Below, piece after piece: positions 25,266 to 34,370 of a stretch of DNA of 64,000 bases. The notes below the pieces were generated by a model. It ran no database searches. It saw only the letters and a program-made list of their open reading frames with translations, and was not told where the DNA came from. The position numbers were made by a program, and so were the translations under genes. Origin of the DNA: Arthrobacter sp. StoSoilB5 (GTDB taxonomy: Bacteria > Actinomycetota > Actinomycetes > Actinomycetales > Micrococcaceae); contig NZ_AP024646.1 of the NCBI RefSeq assembly GCF_019977235.1, positions 2,604,001 to 2,668,000 of the forward strand, in the 5' to 3' direction. How positions within the stretch are numbered: the first letter of the stretch is position 1; the number at the start of each line of letters is the position of its first letter.

Positions 25266-26222
25266 CTATACGGCGGCGAAAGGCTGCTGTTGGAGCTCGC
25301 TTAGCCGTGCCTGCAGTTCCGAAACGGTGGGTGGGTTGGCGCCGGAGCGGCTGACCGTGATTGCTGCGGCCATGGAGGCAGTTTTTCCGATGTTTTCCAG
25401 TGCTCCCGGGGCAAATCCTTCTTCGCCTTCTGCCAAAAGGCCGAAGATGAGGGCGGCCATGTAGGAGTCGCCGGCGCCGATGGTGTCTGCTACGTGGGTT
25501 TTCACGGAGGGGATGTTGAGTTTGGAGCTTTGGGTGGCGAGGAGGGCGCCGTCTGCGCCCATGGTGATGACGGCCAGGCGTGCCCCCTGCGCGAGCAGGC
25601 GGGACGTGACCTCGTCCGGAGACGCAGTCGGGTAGAGCCAGTGGGCATCTTCGTCGCTGAGTTTGACGACGTCGGTGAGCGGGAGCAGGTCCTCGAAGAT
25701 GCTCTTTGCTTCGGCATGGCTGCCAAGGAGGGCGGGGCGGATGTTGGGGTCGTAGGTGACCAGGCATGACGTGTGGCTTTGCTCGAGAAGGGAGCGGACG
25801 GTGGTGGCTCCCGGGGCGAGGAATGTGGCGATGGATCCGGTGTGCAGGACTTTCGGGATCATGGCCGGCGCTACCGGTGCAAGTTCCCAGGCGATGTCGA
25901 ACTCGTAGTTGGCCGAGCCGTCTGCGGCCAGGGTGGCAGTTGCGGTGGCTGTGTGTTCGAGGGATGTTGATCCCGGTAGAAGCCGGACGCCTGCGCTCTG
26001 GAGGTGGTTGGTGATGGCGGTGCCGTGGTCGTCTTCGCCGATTGCTGTGAGCAGCCCTGTGGATACGCCGAGCCGGCCAAGGCCATAGGCCACGTTCGCG
26101 GGGGATCCTCCTGGGTAGCTGATGGTTCCTTCGGGGGTGTTAACGATATCGATCAGGGCTTCGCCGATAACAACAACATCCAGCTGGTCGTGGGCGGAGG
26201 TGCCGGGGGGAGGCTTGTGCAT
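25266..26222 (-). CDS. Fructokinase-like PfkB-family carbohydrate kinase
   Basis: A 318-residue PfkB/ribokinase-family sugar kinase. The N-terminus has VVVIGEALIDIV and YPGGSPANVAYGLGRLG, the sugar-binding signature. DTIGAGDSYMAAL near the C-terminus carries the catalytic Asp and the anion hole. YDPNIRPAL is typical of bacterial fructokinases. It is downstream of a fructose-type ABC transporter and near levan-degrading enzymes, so phosphorylation of imported fructose to fructose 6-phosphate is likely. ATG at 26222 lies 117 bases after the ABC ATPase stop, with a large hairpin in between. Confidence 0.9.
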   Translation of the reverse strand: MHKPPPGTSAHDQLDVVVIGEALIDIVNTPEGTISYPGGSPANVAYGLGRLGVSTGLLTAIGEDDHGTAITNHLQSAGVRLLPGSTSLEHTATATATLAADGSANYEFDIAWELAPVAPAMIPKVLHTGSIATFLAPGATTVRSLLEQSHTSCLVTYDPNIRPALLGSHAEAKSIFEDLLPLTDVVKLSDEDAHWLYPTASPDEVTSRLLAQGARLAVITMGADGALLATQSSKLNIPSVKTHVADTIGAGDSYMAALIFGLLAEGEEGFAPGALENIGKTASMAAAITVSRSGANPPTVSELQARLSELQQQPFAAV

Positions 26223-26264
26223 CTCGGTTCTTTCGTCGGTACCGGCTGGAGGGCCGGGTGTGGA

Positions 26265-26300
26265 TCCGTCCGCGGACCTGTGGGCAGGTCCGCGGACGGA
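26265..26300. repeat. 16-bp perfect hairpin between ABC ATPase and fructokinase
   Basis: TCCGTCCGCGGACCTG, loop TGGG, then its exact reverse complement. No U-tract follows on the minus strand, so it may be an mRNA-stabilising or processing element that sets different expression of transporter and kinase rather than a full terminator. Confidence 0.7.
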
Positions 26301-26339
26301 GAAGAGGGTTCCGCTGGCACGGATTGTGGGGCGCGGCCG

Positions 26340-27134
26340 TCAGGCTTTGGCCGCACCTGTCATGATGGCGACGGCGTCGGTCATGGTGTGGGATTGCGGG
26401 GTGATGGTGGCCGCGCATTTGCCCAGGCGTTGGATGTGGATGCGGTCTGCGACGTCGAACACGTGGGGCATGTTGTGGCTGATCAGGATGACAGGCAGGC
26501 CGCGATCACGAAGGTCCCGGACCAGCTGCAGTACCTGGTTCGATTCACGAACGCCCAGTGCAGCTGTCGGTTCGTCAAGGACAACCACCTTGGATCCGAA
26601 TGCCGCGGCGCGGGCGACGGCGACGGCTTGGCGCTGGCCGCCGGAAAGGTTCTCCACCGGTACGGTGACGTCCTGAAGGGTGGAGATGCCCAGCCGGGTC
26701 AGCTCTTCCTTGGCCTTCTTGCGCATGCCTTTGGTGTCGAGGATCCGGAACAGGCTCCCCAGGGGCCCGGGGAGACGCTCTTCACGGCCGAGGAACAGGT
26801 TGGACGCGACATCGAGTGCCGGTGAGACGGCCAGGTTTTGGTAAACCGTTTCGATGCCGTGGACCCGGGCGTCCTGTGGCCGTTTGAAGTGCACCTGCTG
26901 GCCGGAGACGTAGAGTTCTCCTGTGTCGGGAACTTCGGCGCCGGTGAGGCATTTGATGAGCGTGGACTTACCGGCACCGTTATCGCCGATGATGGCCAGG
27001 ACTTCGCCGGGGTAGAGGTCAAGGTTGACGCCGTCGAGGCCAACCACCCGGCCGAAGGTCTTCACGAGGTTCCTGGCTTTAAGGATGGGCTCGCGGGTCT
27101 CTGTCTGTGAGGCTGCAAATTCAGTCATGGTCAT
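26340..27134 (-). CDS. frcA: Fructose ABC transporter ATP-binding protein
   Basis: A 264-residue single ABC ATPase. Walker A is GDNGAGKST, Walker B VVVLDEPTAAL, and the signature LSGGQRQ. The switch His lies in VILISHNMPHVFDV. VYQNLAVSPALDVASNLFLG is typical of FrcA. ATG at 27134 overlaps the permease stop by four bases and follows GAAAGG. It has one nucleotide-binding domain, unlike RbsA or AraG, which fits the FrcBCA type where the ATPase acts as a homodimer. It powers import of fructose delivered by the binding protein. Confidence 0.87.
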   Translation of the reverse strand: MTMTEFAASQTETREPILKARNLVKTFGRVVGLDGVNLDLYPGEVLAIIGDNGAGKSTLIKCLTGAEVPDTGELYVSGQQVHFKRPQDARVHGIETVYQNLAVSPALDVASNLFLGREERLPGPLGSLFRILDTKGMRKKAKEELTRLGISTLQDVTVPVENLSGGQRQAVAVARAAAFGSKVVVLDEPTAALGVRESNQVLQLVRDLRDRGLPVILISHNMPHVFDVADRIHIQRLGKCAATITPQSHTMTDAVAIMTGAAKA

Positions 27135-28177
27135 GACTTGACCTTTCGGATCCACTGATCGACGGACACGGCAATGATGATCAGGATGCCCACCGCGAGG
27201 GTCTGGTAGAGGACGTCCAGGCCGGCCAGGGAGAGTCCGTTGCGGAAGACACCGACGATCAGCGCTCCGAGCAAGGAACCCCAGATGGAGCCGCGGCCAC
27301 CGAAGAGGCTGGTTCCGCCGATCACGACGGCGGTGATGGAGTCCAGGTTCAGGTCGACGCCGGCGTTGGGGCTTGCGGCGTTGGTGCGGCCGATCTGGAT
27401 CCATGCGCCAACGGCAAGGACTGCACCTGCGGCAAGGTAGACACTCATCAGGACGCGGTTGACGGGAATGCCGGCCAGGCGGGCCGCTTCCTTGTCATCG
27501 CCCACGGCGTAGACGTGCCGTCCCCAGGCGGTCTTGCCGAGGATGAAGGCGACGGCGATGTAGAGCAGGAGCATCATCACGACGCCGGTGGAGATGCGGA
27601 CCGGGCCGATCGGGAAGGTGCTTCCCAGCCAGGTGAGCACGCCGGGCATGGCGGACCCGCGGACGGTGCTGCCGCCGGAGTAGAGCAGGGTCAGGGCGAT
27701 GAAGATGTTCAGGGTTCCGAGCGTGACGATGAACGGTGGTAGCCGGAAACGTGTCACGAGGAAACCGTTCAGTGCACCTGACGCAAGTCCCACGATCAAA
27801 CCGGCGATGAGTGCCAGCGGGCCGGGGACACCACTGCCGACAGCCATCTGGGCGATCACCATCGAGGACAGGATCATGACTGCGCCGACGGAGAGGTCGA
27901 TGCCGGCGGTCAGGATGATGAGGGTTTGGGCAATGGCCAGGGTTCCGACGACGGCGACCTGCTGGGTGATCAGGGAGAGGTTCTCCACCCGCAGGAAGCG
28001 GTCGTTGAGGAGTCCGAAGACCACCACGGCGATCAGCAGGACAATGGCCGGGCTGAGGGCGGGGTAGCGGTGGAGAACGTTGCGGATTCTGCTGAGGGGT
28101 GTTTGGCGGTCGAGGAATTCCTCGGCCAGGTCAGCGTGCCCGGCGCTCGGGGGGCCGGCGGTTTGTTGCTGGGTCAC
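27131..28177 (-). CDS. frcC: Fructose ABC transporter permease
   Basis: A 348-residue inner-membrane permease of the RbsC/FrcC (CUT2) family with about eight to ten helices. After a 35-residue cytoplasmic tail the first helix is ALSPAIVLLIAVVVFGLL. The family motif LIILTAGIDLSVGAVMIL and the cytoplasmic DDKEAARLAGIPVNRV contact region are present, as is VIGGTSLFGGRG. GTG at 28177 follows AGGAGC. It lies 18 bases after the binding-protein gene and overlaps the ATPase start. It forms the transmembrane channel of the fructose importer. Confidence 0.88.
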   Translation of the reverse strand: MTQQQTAGPPSAGHADLAEEFLDRQTPLSRIRNVLHRYPALSPAIVLLIAVVVFGLLNDRFLRVENLSLITQQVAVVGTLAIAQTLIILTAGIDLSVGAVMILSSMVIAQMAVGSGVPGPLALIAGLIVGLASGALNGFLVTRFRLPPFIVTLGTLNIFIALTLLYSGGSTVRGSAMPGVLTWLGSTFPIGPVRISTGVVMMLLLYIAVAFILGKTAWGRHVYAVGDDKEAARLAGIPVNRVLMSVYLAAGAVLAVGAWIQIGRTNAASPNAGVDLNLDSITAVVIGGTSLFGGRGSIWGSLLGALIVGVFRNGLSLAGLDVLYQTLAVGILIIIAVSVDQWIRKVKS

Positions 28178-28195
28178 TTTAGGTTGCTCCTGAAC

Positions 28196-29299
28196 TTACT
28201 TGCCCCAGCAGATCTGGGACGCCTCAGTGGTGGTGATGCTCTTCACGCCGTCGACGGGCTTGTCCGTGACGAGCTCGACACCGGTGTTGAAGAAGTCCAG
28301 GCCCTCGGAGTTGGCAGGCTTCTTGCCGGTCTTTGCGAGGTCAACGATGGCCTTGACTCCAAGCTCGGCCATCTTCACCGGGTACTGCTGTGCGGTGGCG
28401 CCGATCACGCCGGACTTGACGTTGTTCACGCCTGAGCAGCCGCCATCAACGGAGACGATCAGGGCGTCTTTTTCCTTGCCTGCGGATTTCAGTGCTTCGA
28501 AGGCACCGGCAGCGGCAGGCTCGTTGATCGTGTAGACGACGTTGATGTTGGGGTTCTTGGCCAGCAGGGTTTCCATGGCGGTACGTCCGCCGTCTTCGGC
28601 GCCTTGGGAGGCCTGGCTGCCGACGATTTCGTACTCGCCGCCCTTGCCGCCGGTGTACTTGCCGGTCTTGGCTTCGTCGCCGTTCTTCTTCTTATCGGCA
28701 GTGTCGATGCCCAGTCCAGTCAGGAAGCCCTGGTCACGGTTATAGTCAACGGACACAACCTTGTCATCGAAGAGGTCCACGAGTGCGATCACAGCCTTCT
28801 TGCCCGCCAGCTGCTGGGCGGTCCACTTGCCGATCAGCTCACCGGCGGCAAAGTTGTCCGTGGCAAACGTGATGTCAGCGGCATCGGCGGGGTCCGGCGG
28901 GGTATCCAGGGCGATCACGAACAAGCCGGCGTCCTTGGCCTTCTTCAAGGCATCCACTACCGACGGACCGTTGGGCGTGATGAGAATTCCCTTGTCGCCC
29001 TTGGAGATCGCGTTTTCAATGGCCTGGATCTGGGTGTCTTCGTCGCCGTCGGCCTTGCCTGCGGCAAGCTTGAGATCAACGCCGTCCGCCGCGGCAGCCT
29101 TCTTGGCGCCATCCTGCATCGACACAAAGAACGGGTTGGACGTGGTCTTCACGATCAGCGAAACGCCGATCTTTTCATTGGTGTTTCCGCTGGACGAGGG
29201 CGTGGAACCGCCGCCGCATGCTGTGAGGCTTAGTGCGCCCAGGGTCAGGACTGCACCAGCGGCAAGAAGGCGGGTCTTGGCCGATTTGGAACTCAACAT
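28196..29299 (-). CDS. frcB: Fructose-binding lipoprotein of ABC transporter
   Basis: A 367-residue periplasmic-binding-type lipoprotein. The signal peptide ends in a lipobox (LSLTAC-GGG), so the mature protein is lipid-anchored outside the membrane. The type-I binding fold follows: GVSLIVKTTSNPFFVSMQDG, AIENAISKGDKGILITPNGP, VIALDTPPDPADAADITFAT. This resembles FrcB fructose-binding proteins. It is the first gene of the frcBCA-fructokinase operon. A perfect TGACAACGTTGTCA operator is at 29346..29359 between it and the divergent LacI gene. Confidence 0.88.
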   Translation of the reverse strand: MLSSKSAKTRLLAAGAVLTLGALSLTACGGGSTPSSSGNTNEKIGVSLIVKTTSNPFFVSMQDGAKKAAAADGVDLKLAAGKADGDEDTQIQAIENAISKGDKGILITPNGPSVVDALKKAKDAGLFVIALDTPPDPADAADITFATDNFAAGELIGKWTAQQLAGKKAVIALVDLFDDKVVSVDYNRDQGFLTGLGIDTADKKKNGDEAKTGKYTGGKGGEYEIVGSQASQGAEDGGRTAMETLLAKNPNINVVYTINEPAAAGAFEALKSAGKEKDALIVSVDGGCSGVNNVKSGVIGATAQQYPVKMAELGVKAIVDLAKTGKKPANSEGLDFFNTGVELVTDKPVDGVKSITTTEASQICWGK

Positions 29300-29345
29300 T
29301 GAAACTCCTGTTTTTTGTGGCTGCTCATGGCGAGTGATTCCCCCA

Positions 29346-29359
29346 TGACAACGTTGTCA
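29346..29359. promoter_or_regulatory. LacI-type operator for fructose/levan regulon, site 1
   Basis: TGACAACGTTGTCA is a perfect 14-bp palindrome centred on CG, placed between the divergent frcB and LacI genes. Close variants are at 29424 (TGACAACGATGTCT, at the LacI start), 33815 (AGACAACGTTGTCA, before the levanase gene) and 33914 (AGACATCGTTGTCA). Confidence 0.8.
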
Positions 29360-29422
29360 GGTAACATGTAACCAATCTCACACGGTGCAGTCAAGTGTTA
29401 ATTGAAGTTGAGGAGTAGTTCG

Positions 29423-30475
29423 TTGACAACGATGTCTAATCGTTACCAACCCGATTCTGTGCGCAAGCCCCCCACGATGAAAAATGTCGCTGATCTTGCC
29501 GGGGTGGGCATCAAGACGGTCTCAAGAGTGGTGAACGACGAACCCGGCGTTTCGGAGGAAACACGGCAAAAGGTCCTCCGGGCAACGGAGCAGCTGCAGT
29601 ACCACCTGGACATCACGGCGGGGAGCCTGAAGCGTTCCGGCCGCAAGACGCAATCCATAGGATTGTTGCTTCCGAGTGTGTCCAACCCCTTCAGCGGCGA
29701 GATTCACCGCGCGATGGAAGACGCTTTGGCTGTGCGGGGAATCGCCGTCTTCGCTTCAAGCCTGGATGACGATCCGGACCGCGAAAGGAAGCTGATTTCG
29801 GCTTTCCTGGGGCGCCGGGTTGATGGACTTGTGCTGACCACGATCGCCAAGAGCCAGGCGTACATGATCCCGGAACACTCACGGGACATGCCCTTGGTGT
29901 TCATCGACCGCGAGCCCGTGGGGATCGAGGCCGATGCGGTAGTCACGGACAACGAGGTGGGCGCCGCGGCGGCAGCCGCGCATCTCATCAAGCATGGCCA
30001 CACCAAACTGGCCTACCTTGGGGACCGGACCGATATCCAGACTGCCGTGAAACGGCGCACAGGTTTCCTGGACGAGATCGGCAGGTCCGGCATCGCGACC
30101 TCCACGGTTGCGGTCCGCGAGAATCTCCACGACGAGGAAACTGCTCTCAGGGCTGCACGCGAACTGCTCACTTCGGAGAACCCACCGACGGCGATCTTCT
30201 CCAGTCAGAACCTGGTGACATTCGGTGCCATGCGGGCGCTGAAATCCCTCGGGTTGCACCATAAAGTTGCCTTGGTCGGATTTGACGACTTCACCCTGGC
30301 CGACATGATGGAGCCCGGAGTCACCGTGATTGCCCAGCACCCTGAACGGATCGGAAAGCTCGCTGCCGAGAGGATCCTTGCAAGGATCGACGGTGACAAC
30401 CGCGCACCGCAAACCTATATCGTCCCAACAGAACTCATCCCCAGGGGCTCCGGCGAGATACTGCCGCCGAACTAA
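29423..30475 (+). CDS. LacI-family regulator of fructose/levan use
   Basis: A LacI-family repressor of about 350 residues. The HTH reads MKNVADLAGVGIKTVSRVV near residue 18. The ligand core starts QSIGLLLPSVSNPFSG. TTG at 29423 is preferred because GAGGAG precedes it by 7 bases; the frame also offers ATG at 29432. An operator-like sequence (29424..29437) overlaps this start, so it probably represses itself. With sites in front of frcB and the levanase gene, it probably senses fructose or a fructose phosphate. Its target set is inferred from the shared palindromes. Confidence 0.9.
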   Translation: MTTMSNRYQPDSVRKPPTMKNVADLAGVGIKTVSRVVNDEPGVSEETRQKVLRATEQLQYHLDITAGSLKRSGRKTQSIGLLLPSVSNPFSGEIHRAMEDALAVRGIAVFASSLDDDPDRERKLISAFLGRRVDGLVLTTIAKSQAYMIPEHSRDMPLVFIDREPVGIEADAVVTDNEVGAAAAAAHLIKHGHTKLAYLGDRTDIQTAVKRRTGFLDEIGRSGIATSTVAVRENLHDEETALRAARELLTSENPPTAIFSSQNLVTFGAMRALKSLGLHHKVALVGFDDFTLADMMEPGVTVIAQHPERIGKLAAERILARIDGDNRAPQTYIVPTELIPRGSGEILPPN

Positions 30476-30513
30476 CCAAAAGCAATCCCACTCAACCGAC
30501 CAAAGGACCGGAC

Positions 30514-30807
30514 ATGACCAAAACCTTGTACGCAGAATTCACCGTCAAGGAAGGCAGCGAAACCAGAGTCGCTGAAATGATGGCAGAACTCACCGGGCAC
30601 GTCCGCAACGAACCCGGCAACGTCACTTTCCTGCCCTACACCCGCGAAACCAATCCACGGGAATATTTCGTGTTCGAGGTCTACCGCGACGAGGAAGCCT
30701 TCCAGGAACACATCAGCGCGGAATACGGCCAAAAGTTCAACACCGAACTTGCCCAACACATCGAAGGCGACGGATCCGTCCTCACCTGGCTAAGACCACT
30801 GATCTAG
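30514..30807 (+). CDS. Antibiotic biosynthesis monooxygenase (ABM) domain protein
   Basis: A 97-residue ABM-fold protein (dimeric alpha-beta barrel, as in YgiN and LsrG). TLYAEFTVKEGSETRVAEMM, NEPGNVTFLPYTRE and FVFEVYRDEEAFQEH are the usual strand-helix-strand pattern. Such small proteins act as quinol monooxygenases or sugar-phosphate isomerases, and function cannot be told from sequence. It begins 38 bases after the LacI gene with a weak site (AAAGGAC) and is probably co-transcribed with it. Confidence 0.82.
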   Translation: MTKTLYAEFTVKEGSETRVAEMMAELTGHVRNEPGNVTFLPYTRETNPREYFVFEVYRDEEAFQEHISAEYGQKFNTELAQHIEGDGSVLTWLRPLI

Positions 30808-30942
30808 CCCCATGCAGCCCTCCCCAGTCGCGACACGTGCAACGGCTAAATCGGGCATCCTTCAAACGAGACACACTCGGCACACTCTTGCGCGCACCTC
30901 GAGGGGTAGCCACAGTTCCCCAATGCGGTACAGAAACGCGAA

Positions 30943-30978
30943 AAGGACGGCGGCCGGCGTAAGCCGGCCGCCGTCCTT
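30943..30978. terminator. 16-bp hairpin terminator between convergent genes
   Basis: AAGGACGGCGGCCGGC - GTAA - its exact reverse complement, at 30943..30978. It lies in the 335-base gap between the ABM gene (+) and the levanase gene (-). On the minus strand it is followed by TTTTCGCG, so it most likely ends levanase transcription and probably both directions. The rest of the gap shows nothing. Confidence 0.8.
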
Positions 30979-31142
30979 GCCTTCGAGCCTTGATGGTTCG
31001 GCGCCGACGGACAGGCTGCACGAGCGCATCACTGGGACGGTGCCAACATTGGCATCGCCAGCTTGCCCGGGTGTTTCCTGCGTAGCCGATCGTGGGCTGC
31101 TGTGGGTCCCCGGACTGCATGCAGCCAGGGGCCCACAGGAGC

Positions 31143-33770
31143 TTACTTCTTTCCGGGAAGGAACATGGACTGTTCCATCGGCGTCACGGTCAACGACTTC
31201 AACTGCGCTGTTCCACCTTCCGCGAAGAGCGCCATCTTGTCCGCTCCGGCGTTCGGGAACACTTGGTCGGTGATGGTCCGCAGGCCGTCGGCGGTGAACA
31301 CCTCTACTGATGAGTGGTCGAGGTAGATCCGCAGGGTGATGTTGCCCTTATTGTCCAGGGTGACAGGGGCGTCATCCACGGAAGCGAATGCCGGGTGGAA
31401 AGTGGTGTTCCCGGACTTTGTGCGGTCAACGAAGATCTTTCCGGTTGTGGCGTCGTAGCCGATGATGGTGGAGGAGTTGCCGTCGCCCAGTACGGTGATG
31501 CCGGACTTCTTCGCGGTGCCGGGGGCGAAGGTGATGTCCAAGCGCTGGACCTGGCCCGAAGTCGTCGCCGGCAGCGACGTTGTTCCGGCCGCGACAGCGC
31601 CGCCCTTCTTATCGGCGTAGCTGGGCTTTTGCGCGAGGTCGTCCACTTGCTTAACTGCACTTTGGGTAAGGCGTGGTCCGTAGGGTGTCTGGGTCAGCTG
31701 CACCTCCCGGGGCAGTGACATGGCGCTGCGCCAGGGGCTGGTTGGGATGTTGTTGGCGTAGTCCCAGTTATTCATCCAACCCAGCATGACCCGCTTGTTG
31801 TCGGGCATGTTGGAGAAGGAAACGGCCGCGTAGTAGTCGCGTCCGTAGTCCAGCCAGTCATAGGACTCCAGCCGGGACTGCGCTGCTGTGGAGCTTGCAG
31901 TGAACTCGTCCGCGAGTATATGCCCCCAGCCGAACCTGTTGTTATCGACAACCTTGATTTGTGCCTGCTGGCCAACGAATTCCTTGACACTCCACGATGC
32001 CCAATCCAGGGTTTCGCTGTCGTTGCCGGTGGCCGTGCGGACCACCTGTCCGTTGACTACCAAGTTCACCGTTTCTTCGTCAGACCTGGGAACGGCGGCG
32101 GTGTCGGTGAGCATGACGTGGTCAAGGGTCAGGTGTCCCCACCCGCCGGTAGCTTGGTCAACGACCCGCAGCTGTGCATTCTGTCCCGCGTATTCCGAAA
32201 CGTCCCAGCCTTTCCAGTTCAGCACCCCGGCGTTATCGCCCGCCAAGGAGCGGACCACGTTGCCGTTGACGAGTAGTTGGACGGCCAATGTCTGACCGGA
32301 GTCCGCCGAGCGGTTGCCGCCTCCGACCAGCATGCTCATGAAGTTCTTCGTGATGGGGAACTCGGGGGATGTCAGGGTACCCTGACGGTCATCACCGGGT
32401 ACGGTGCCGGTTTCGAACGTGTTGATTCGTTTGGCGCCAAGGTAAAAGTCCCCACCGCTAGTGGCCGGCTGGAAATTGGGGGTCAGGTCTCCTGTCCCGG
32501 TCCAGCCGGCATCGGCCAGCGTTGTACCTTCGGGTACCTCGAAGCCGTCAAACTTCAGCTCTCCTACGGGCGGGGTATTGTCCAATTTGTCGGAGACGCG
32601 GGGGTGCTTGCCGCCGCCGATAAGGAAGTTCAGGTAGTCCTCGGTCACGGTGAAGGTTGGTGACTGCATGGAACCCAGAGGCCAGTCGCCGTCGTTAAAT
32701 GAGTTGATCAGTCCTGAGCCGCCGAATCCGGTCACCGGGCTCTGACCGGGCAGGGAACCGGCCGCGGGAGCGTCGCCGAAAGGGCCATTCTTCCAGTTGC
32801 CCGGCTCGTTGTTTACTGTCCAGCCGTTGTAGGTGCCGTCGTTGAAGCCGGCCAGGACAGTGCCAGCCGGTGCCGCTGTGGCTGGTTCGGTGGTTTCGGA
32901 GGTGAACGTGGTGCCGTCGAAGTTACCCACGAAATACTGGCCGCCCGAGCCTCCCGCGACCCCGCCGGGGTTGATGTTCACGACCATGACCCACTTGATG
33001 TTGTTCTTATCCCCATCCACCGCTAGCGGGAACAAATCGGGGCATTCCCACTGGCCGCCGGTCGCGTTCGCGGGCCCGAATTCGCTCAAGGCAGTCCAGT
33101 CCTTGAGGTTGCCGGACTTGTAGAGGACAACCTTGTGATCTTGCGATTCGACTGCGGTCATGACCCAATAGCCACCGCCGGACGGGCTGTCATACCAGAA
33201 GACCTTCGGGTCGCGGAAATTGGCTGAATTGCGATTCAGCACAGGATTGCCGGAGTACTTGGTCCAAGTCTGGCCATCATCCAGGCTGTAGGCCAGAGAC
33301 TGGGCCTGCAGGCCGCGATGCGGGGAGGCTTCCTTGTAGGCGCTGGTGTAGATGGCCACCAGCGGGGGATTTTCCTTCGTCCCGAATCCCGTGGTGTTGT
33401 CCTTGTCAACCACGATGCTGCCGGAGAACACATCCTCCTGCGCATCGGTGGACAGGGCCAGGGGCTGCTCCTGCCAGTGAACCAGGTCCTTCGACGTCGC
33501 ATGGCCCCACGACATATTCCCCCACGTGTTGCCGGAGGGGTTGTGCTGGTAGAACAAGTGATAGACACCCTTGTGGAAAACCATCCCGTTGGGATCGTTC
33601 ATCCAGTTTTTCTCTGGCGTGTAGTGGTAGGCAGGTCGATATTGCTCACTTCCCACCTCTGGTGCCGCAGAGGCTGGCGCCACACCGGCCATGACGCCCG
33701 AAAGCGTCAGTCCCGCCAATGTCAACGCAGACGTCGCTGCCCGCATCCTACTGATCTTGAATTTAGTCAT
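31143..33770 (-). CDS. Secreted GH32 exo-levanase/fructan hydrolase with large insertion
   Basis: An 875-residue glycoside hydrolase family 32 enzyme that releases fructose from levan or inulin outside the cell. The Sec signal peptide ends near APASA. The catalytic five-bladed propeller has NWMNDPNG (nucleophile Asp59), FRDPKVFW (transition-state Asp) and WECPDLF (acid/base Glu). After blade 4, about residues 300-630, an insertion separates it from the rest (SYDWLDYGRDYYAA onward). It contains two repeats of a VNGxVVR...GWGH module. The C-terminal beta-sandwich includes DHSSVEVF. ATG at 33770 precedes the signal peptide; the frame is open to GTG at 33812. A LacI-type operator lies at 33815. 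Confidence 0.9.
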   Translation of the reverse strand: MTKFKISRMRAATSALTLAGLTLSGVMAGVAPASAAPEVGSEQYRPAYHYTPEKNWMNDPNGMVFHKGVYHLFYQHNPSGNTWGNMSWGHATSKDLVHWQEQPLALSTDAQEDVFSGSIVVDKDNTTGFGTKENPPLVAIYTSAYKEASPHRGLQAQSLAYSLDDGQTWTKYSGNPVLNRNSANFRDPKVFWYDSPSGGGYWVMTAVESQDHKVVLYKSGNLKDWTALSEFGPANATGGQWECPDLFPLAVDGDKNNIKWVMVVNINPGGVAGGSGGQYFVGNFDGTTFTSETTEPATAAPAGTVLAGFNDGTYNGWTVNNEPGNWKNGPFGDAPAAGSLPGQSPVTGFGGSGLINSFNDGDWPLGSMQSPTFTVTEDYLNFLIGGGKHPRVSDKLDNTPPVGELKFDGFEVPEGTTLADAGWTGTGDLTPNFQPATSGGDFYLGAKRINTFETGTVPGDDRQGTLTSPEFPITKNFMSMLVGGGNRSADSGQTLAVQLLVNGNVVRSLAGDNAGVLNWKGWDVSEYAGQNAQLRVVDQATGGWGHLTLDHVMLTDTAAVPRSDEETVNLVVNGQVVRTATGNDSETLDWASWSVKEFVGQQAQIKVVDNNRFGWGHILADEFTASSTAAQSRLESYDWLDYGRDYYAAVSFSNMPDNKRVMLGWMNNWDYANNIPTSPWRSAMSLPREVQLTQTPYGPRLTQSAVKQVDDLAQKPSYADKKGGAVAAGTTSLPATTSGQVQRLDITFAPGTAKKSGITVLGDGNSSTIIGYDATTGKIFVDRTKSGNTTFHPAFASVDDAPVTLDNKGNITLRIYLDHSSVEVFTADGLRTITDQVFPNAGADKMALFAEGGTAQLKSLTVTPMEQSMFLPGKK

Positions 33771-33814
33771 TGTTCTTCTTGCTCGCCCTTCATTGAGCGT
33801 GCCCATCCCCACGT

Positions 33815-33828
33815 AGACAACGTTGTCA
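33815..33828. promoter_or_regulatory. LacI-type operator for levanase, site 2
   Basis: AGACAACGTTGTCA differs by one base from the perfect operator at 29346. It lies 44 bases before the levanase start codon at 33770. Confidence 0.75.
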
Positions 33829-33913
33829 GTGCCTGTAAGCTACGACAAGTCCAGCGGACAAGTCAACGGTTTCTTATGCCCTGAAGGGTCCATCGATCGA
33901 ATTTCGAGCACTC

Positions 33914-33927
33914 AGACATCGTTGTCA
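33914..33927. promoter_or_regulatory. Weaker LacI-type operator in levanase/GH32 intergenic space, site 3
   Basis: AGACATCGTTGTCA matches the operator consensus TGACAACGTTGTCA at 12 of 14 positions. It is 85 bases from site 2, a distance compatible with DNA looping. It lies in the divergent space between the levanase and the second GH32 gene. Confidence 0.5.
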
Positions 33928-34056
33928 CCTCGAATACCCCAGCCGCAAGCCCGGGCGCGCAACGAACTTAGTTAGGCAGACCCTATGCGAGCCAACTGGG
34001 GTTGTTGACGGATACGAAGTAACGCGGGTAATGTCAGTCACATGTTCGGCCAGTAA

Positions 34057-34197
34057 CGCGCGTTACTGCTGGTTACCCTGACCGAGCAGCCAGATCAGGG
34101 AAAAGCCCGCAGCATTCAAGATTCCGCCGTCGAAATCGTCGCCAGCGGTAAGCCGCTCATGGCACGCGTCATCCGGCCCTGGGCGGGGAGTAGGTAA
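34057..34197 (+). pseudogene. GH32 C-terminal remnant, upstream
   Basis: A plus-strand frame ends DSAVEIVASGKPLMARVIRP before a stop at 34195..34197. The SAVEI-ASG-PL-ARV pattern is the last strand pair of the GH32 C-terminal beta-sandwich. Everything before about 34080 is unrecognisable and no start is present. It is a relic of another fructosidase gene, lying just before the intact GH32 gene. Confidence 0.6.
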
Positions 34198-34370
34198 GGC
34201 CGGTCACCGCCAAAGTTACGGTGTGTCTCCTCTCGTTCTACGCATGGACGGCTGCCGGGGTCCTTGGGACTACCCGGGGCCTGTTGCCCTGACACACGGC
34301 CTCGTTGGACAGATCATCAGAACCCACTTGTGTGGCAGCACCGATGCTGCCCGGAAAGAAGCTGAAACTC

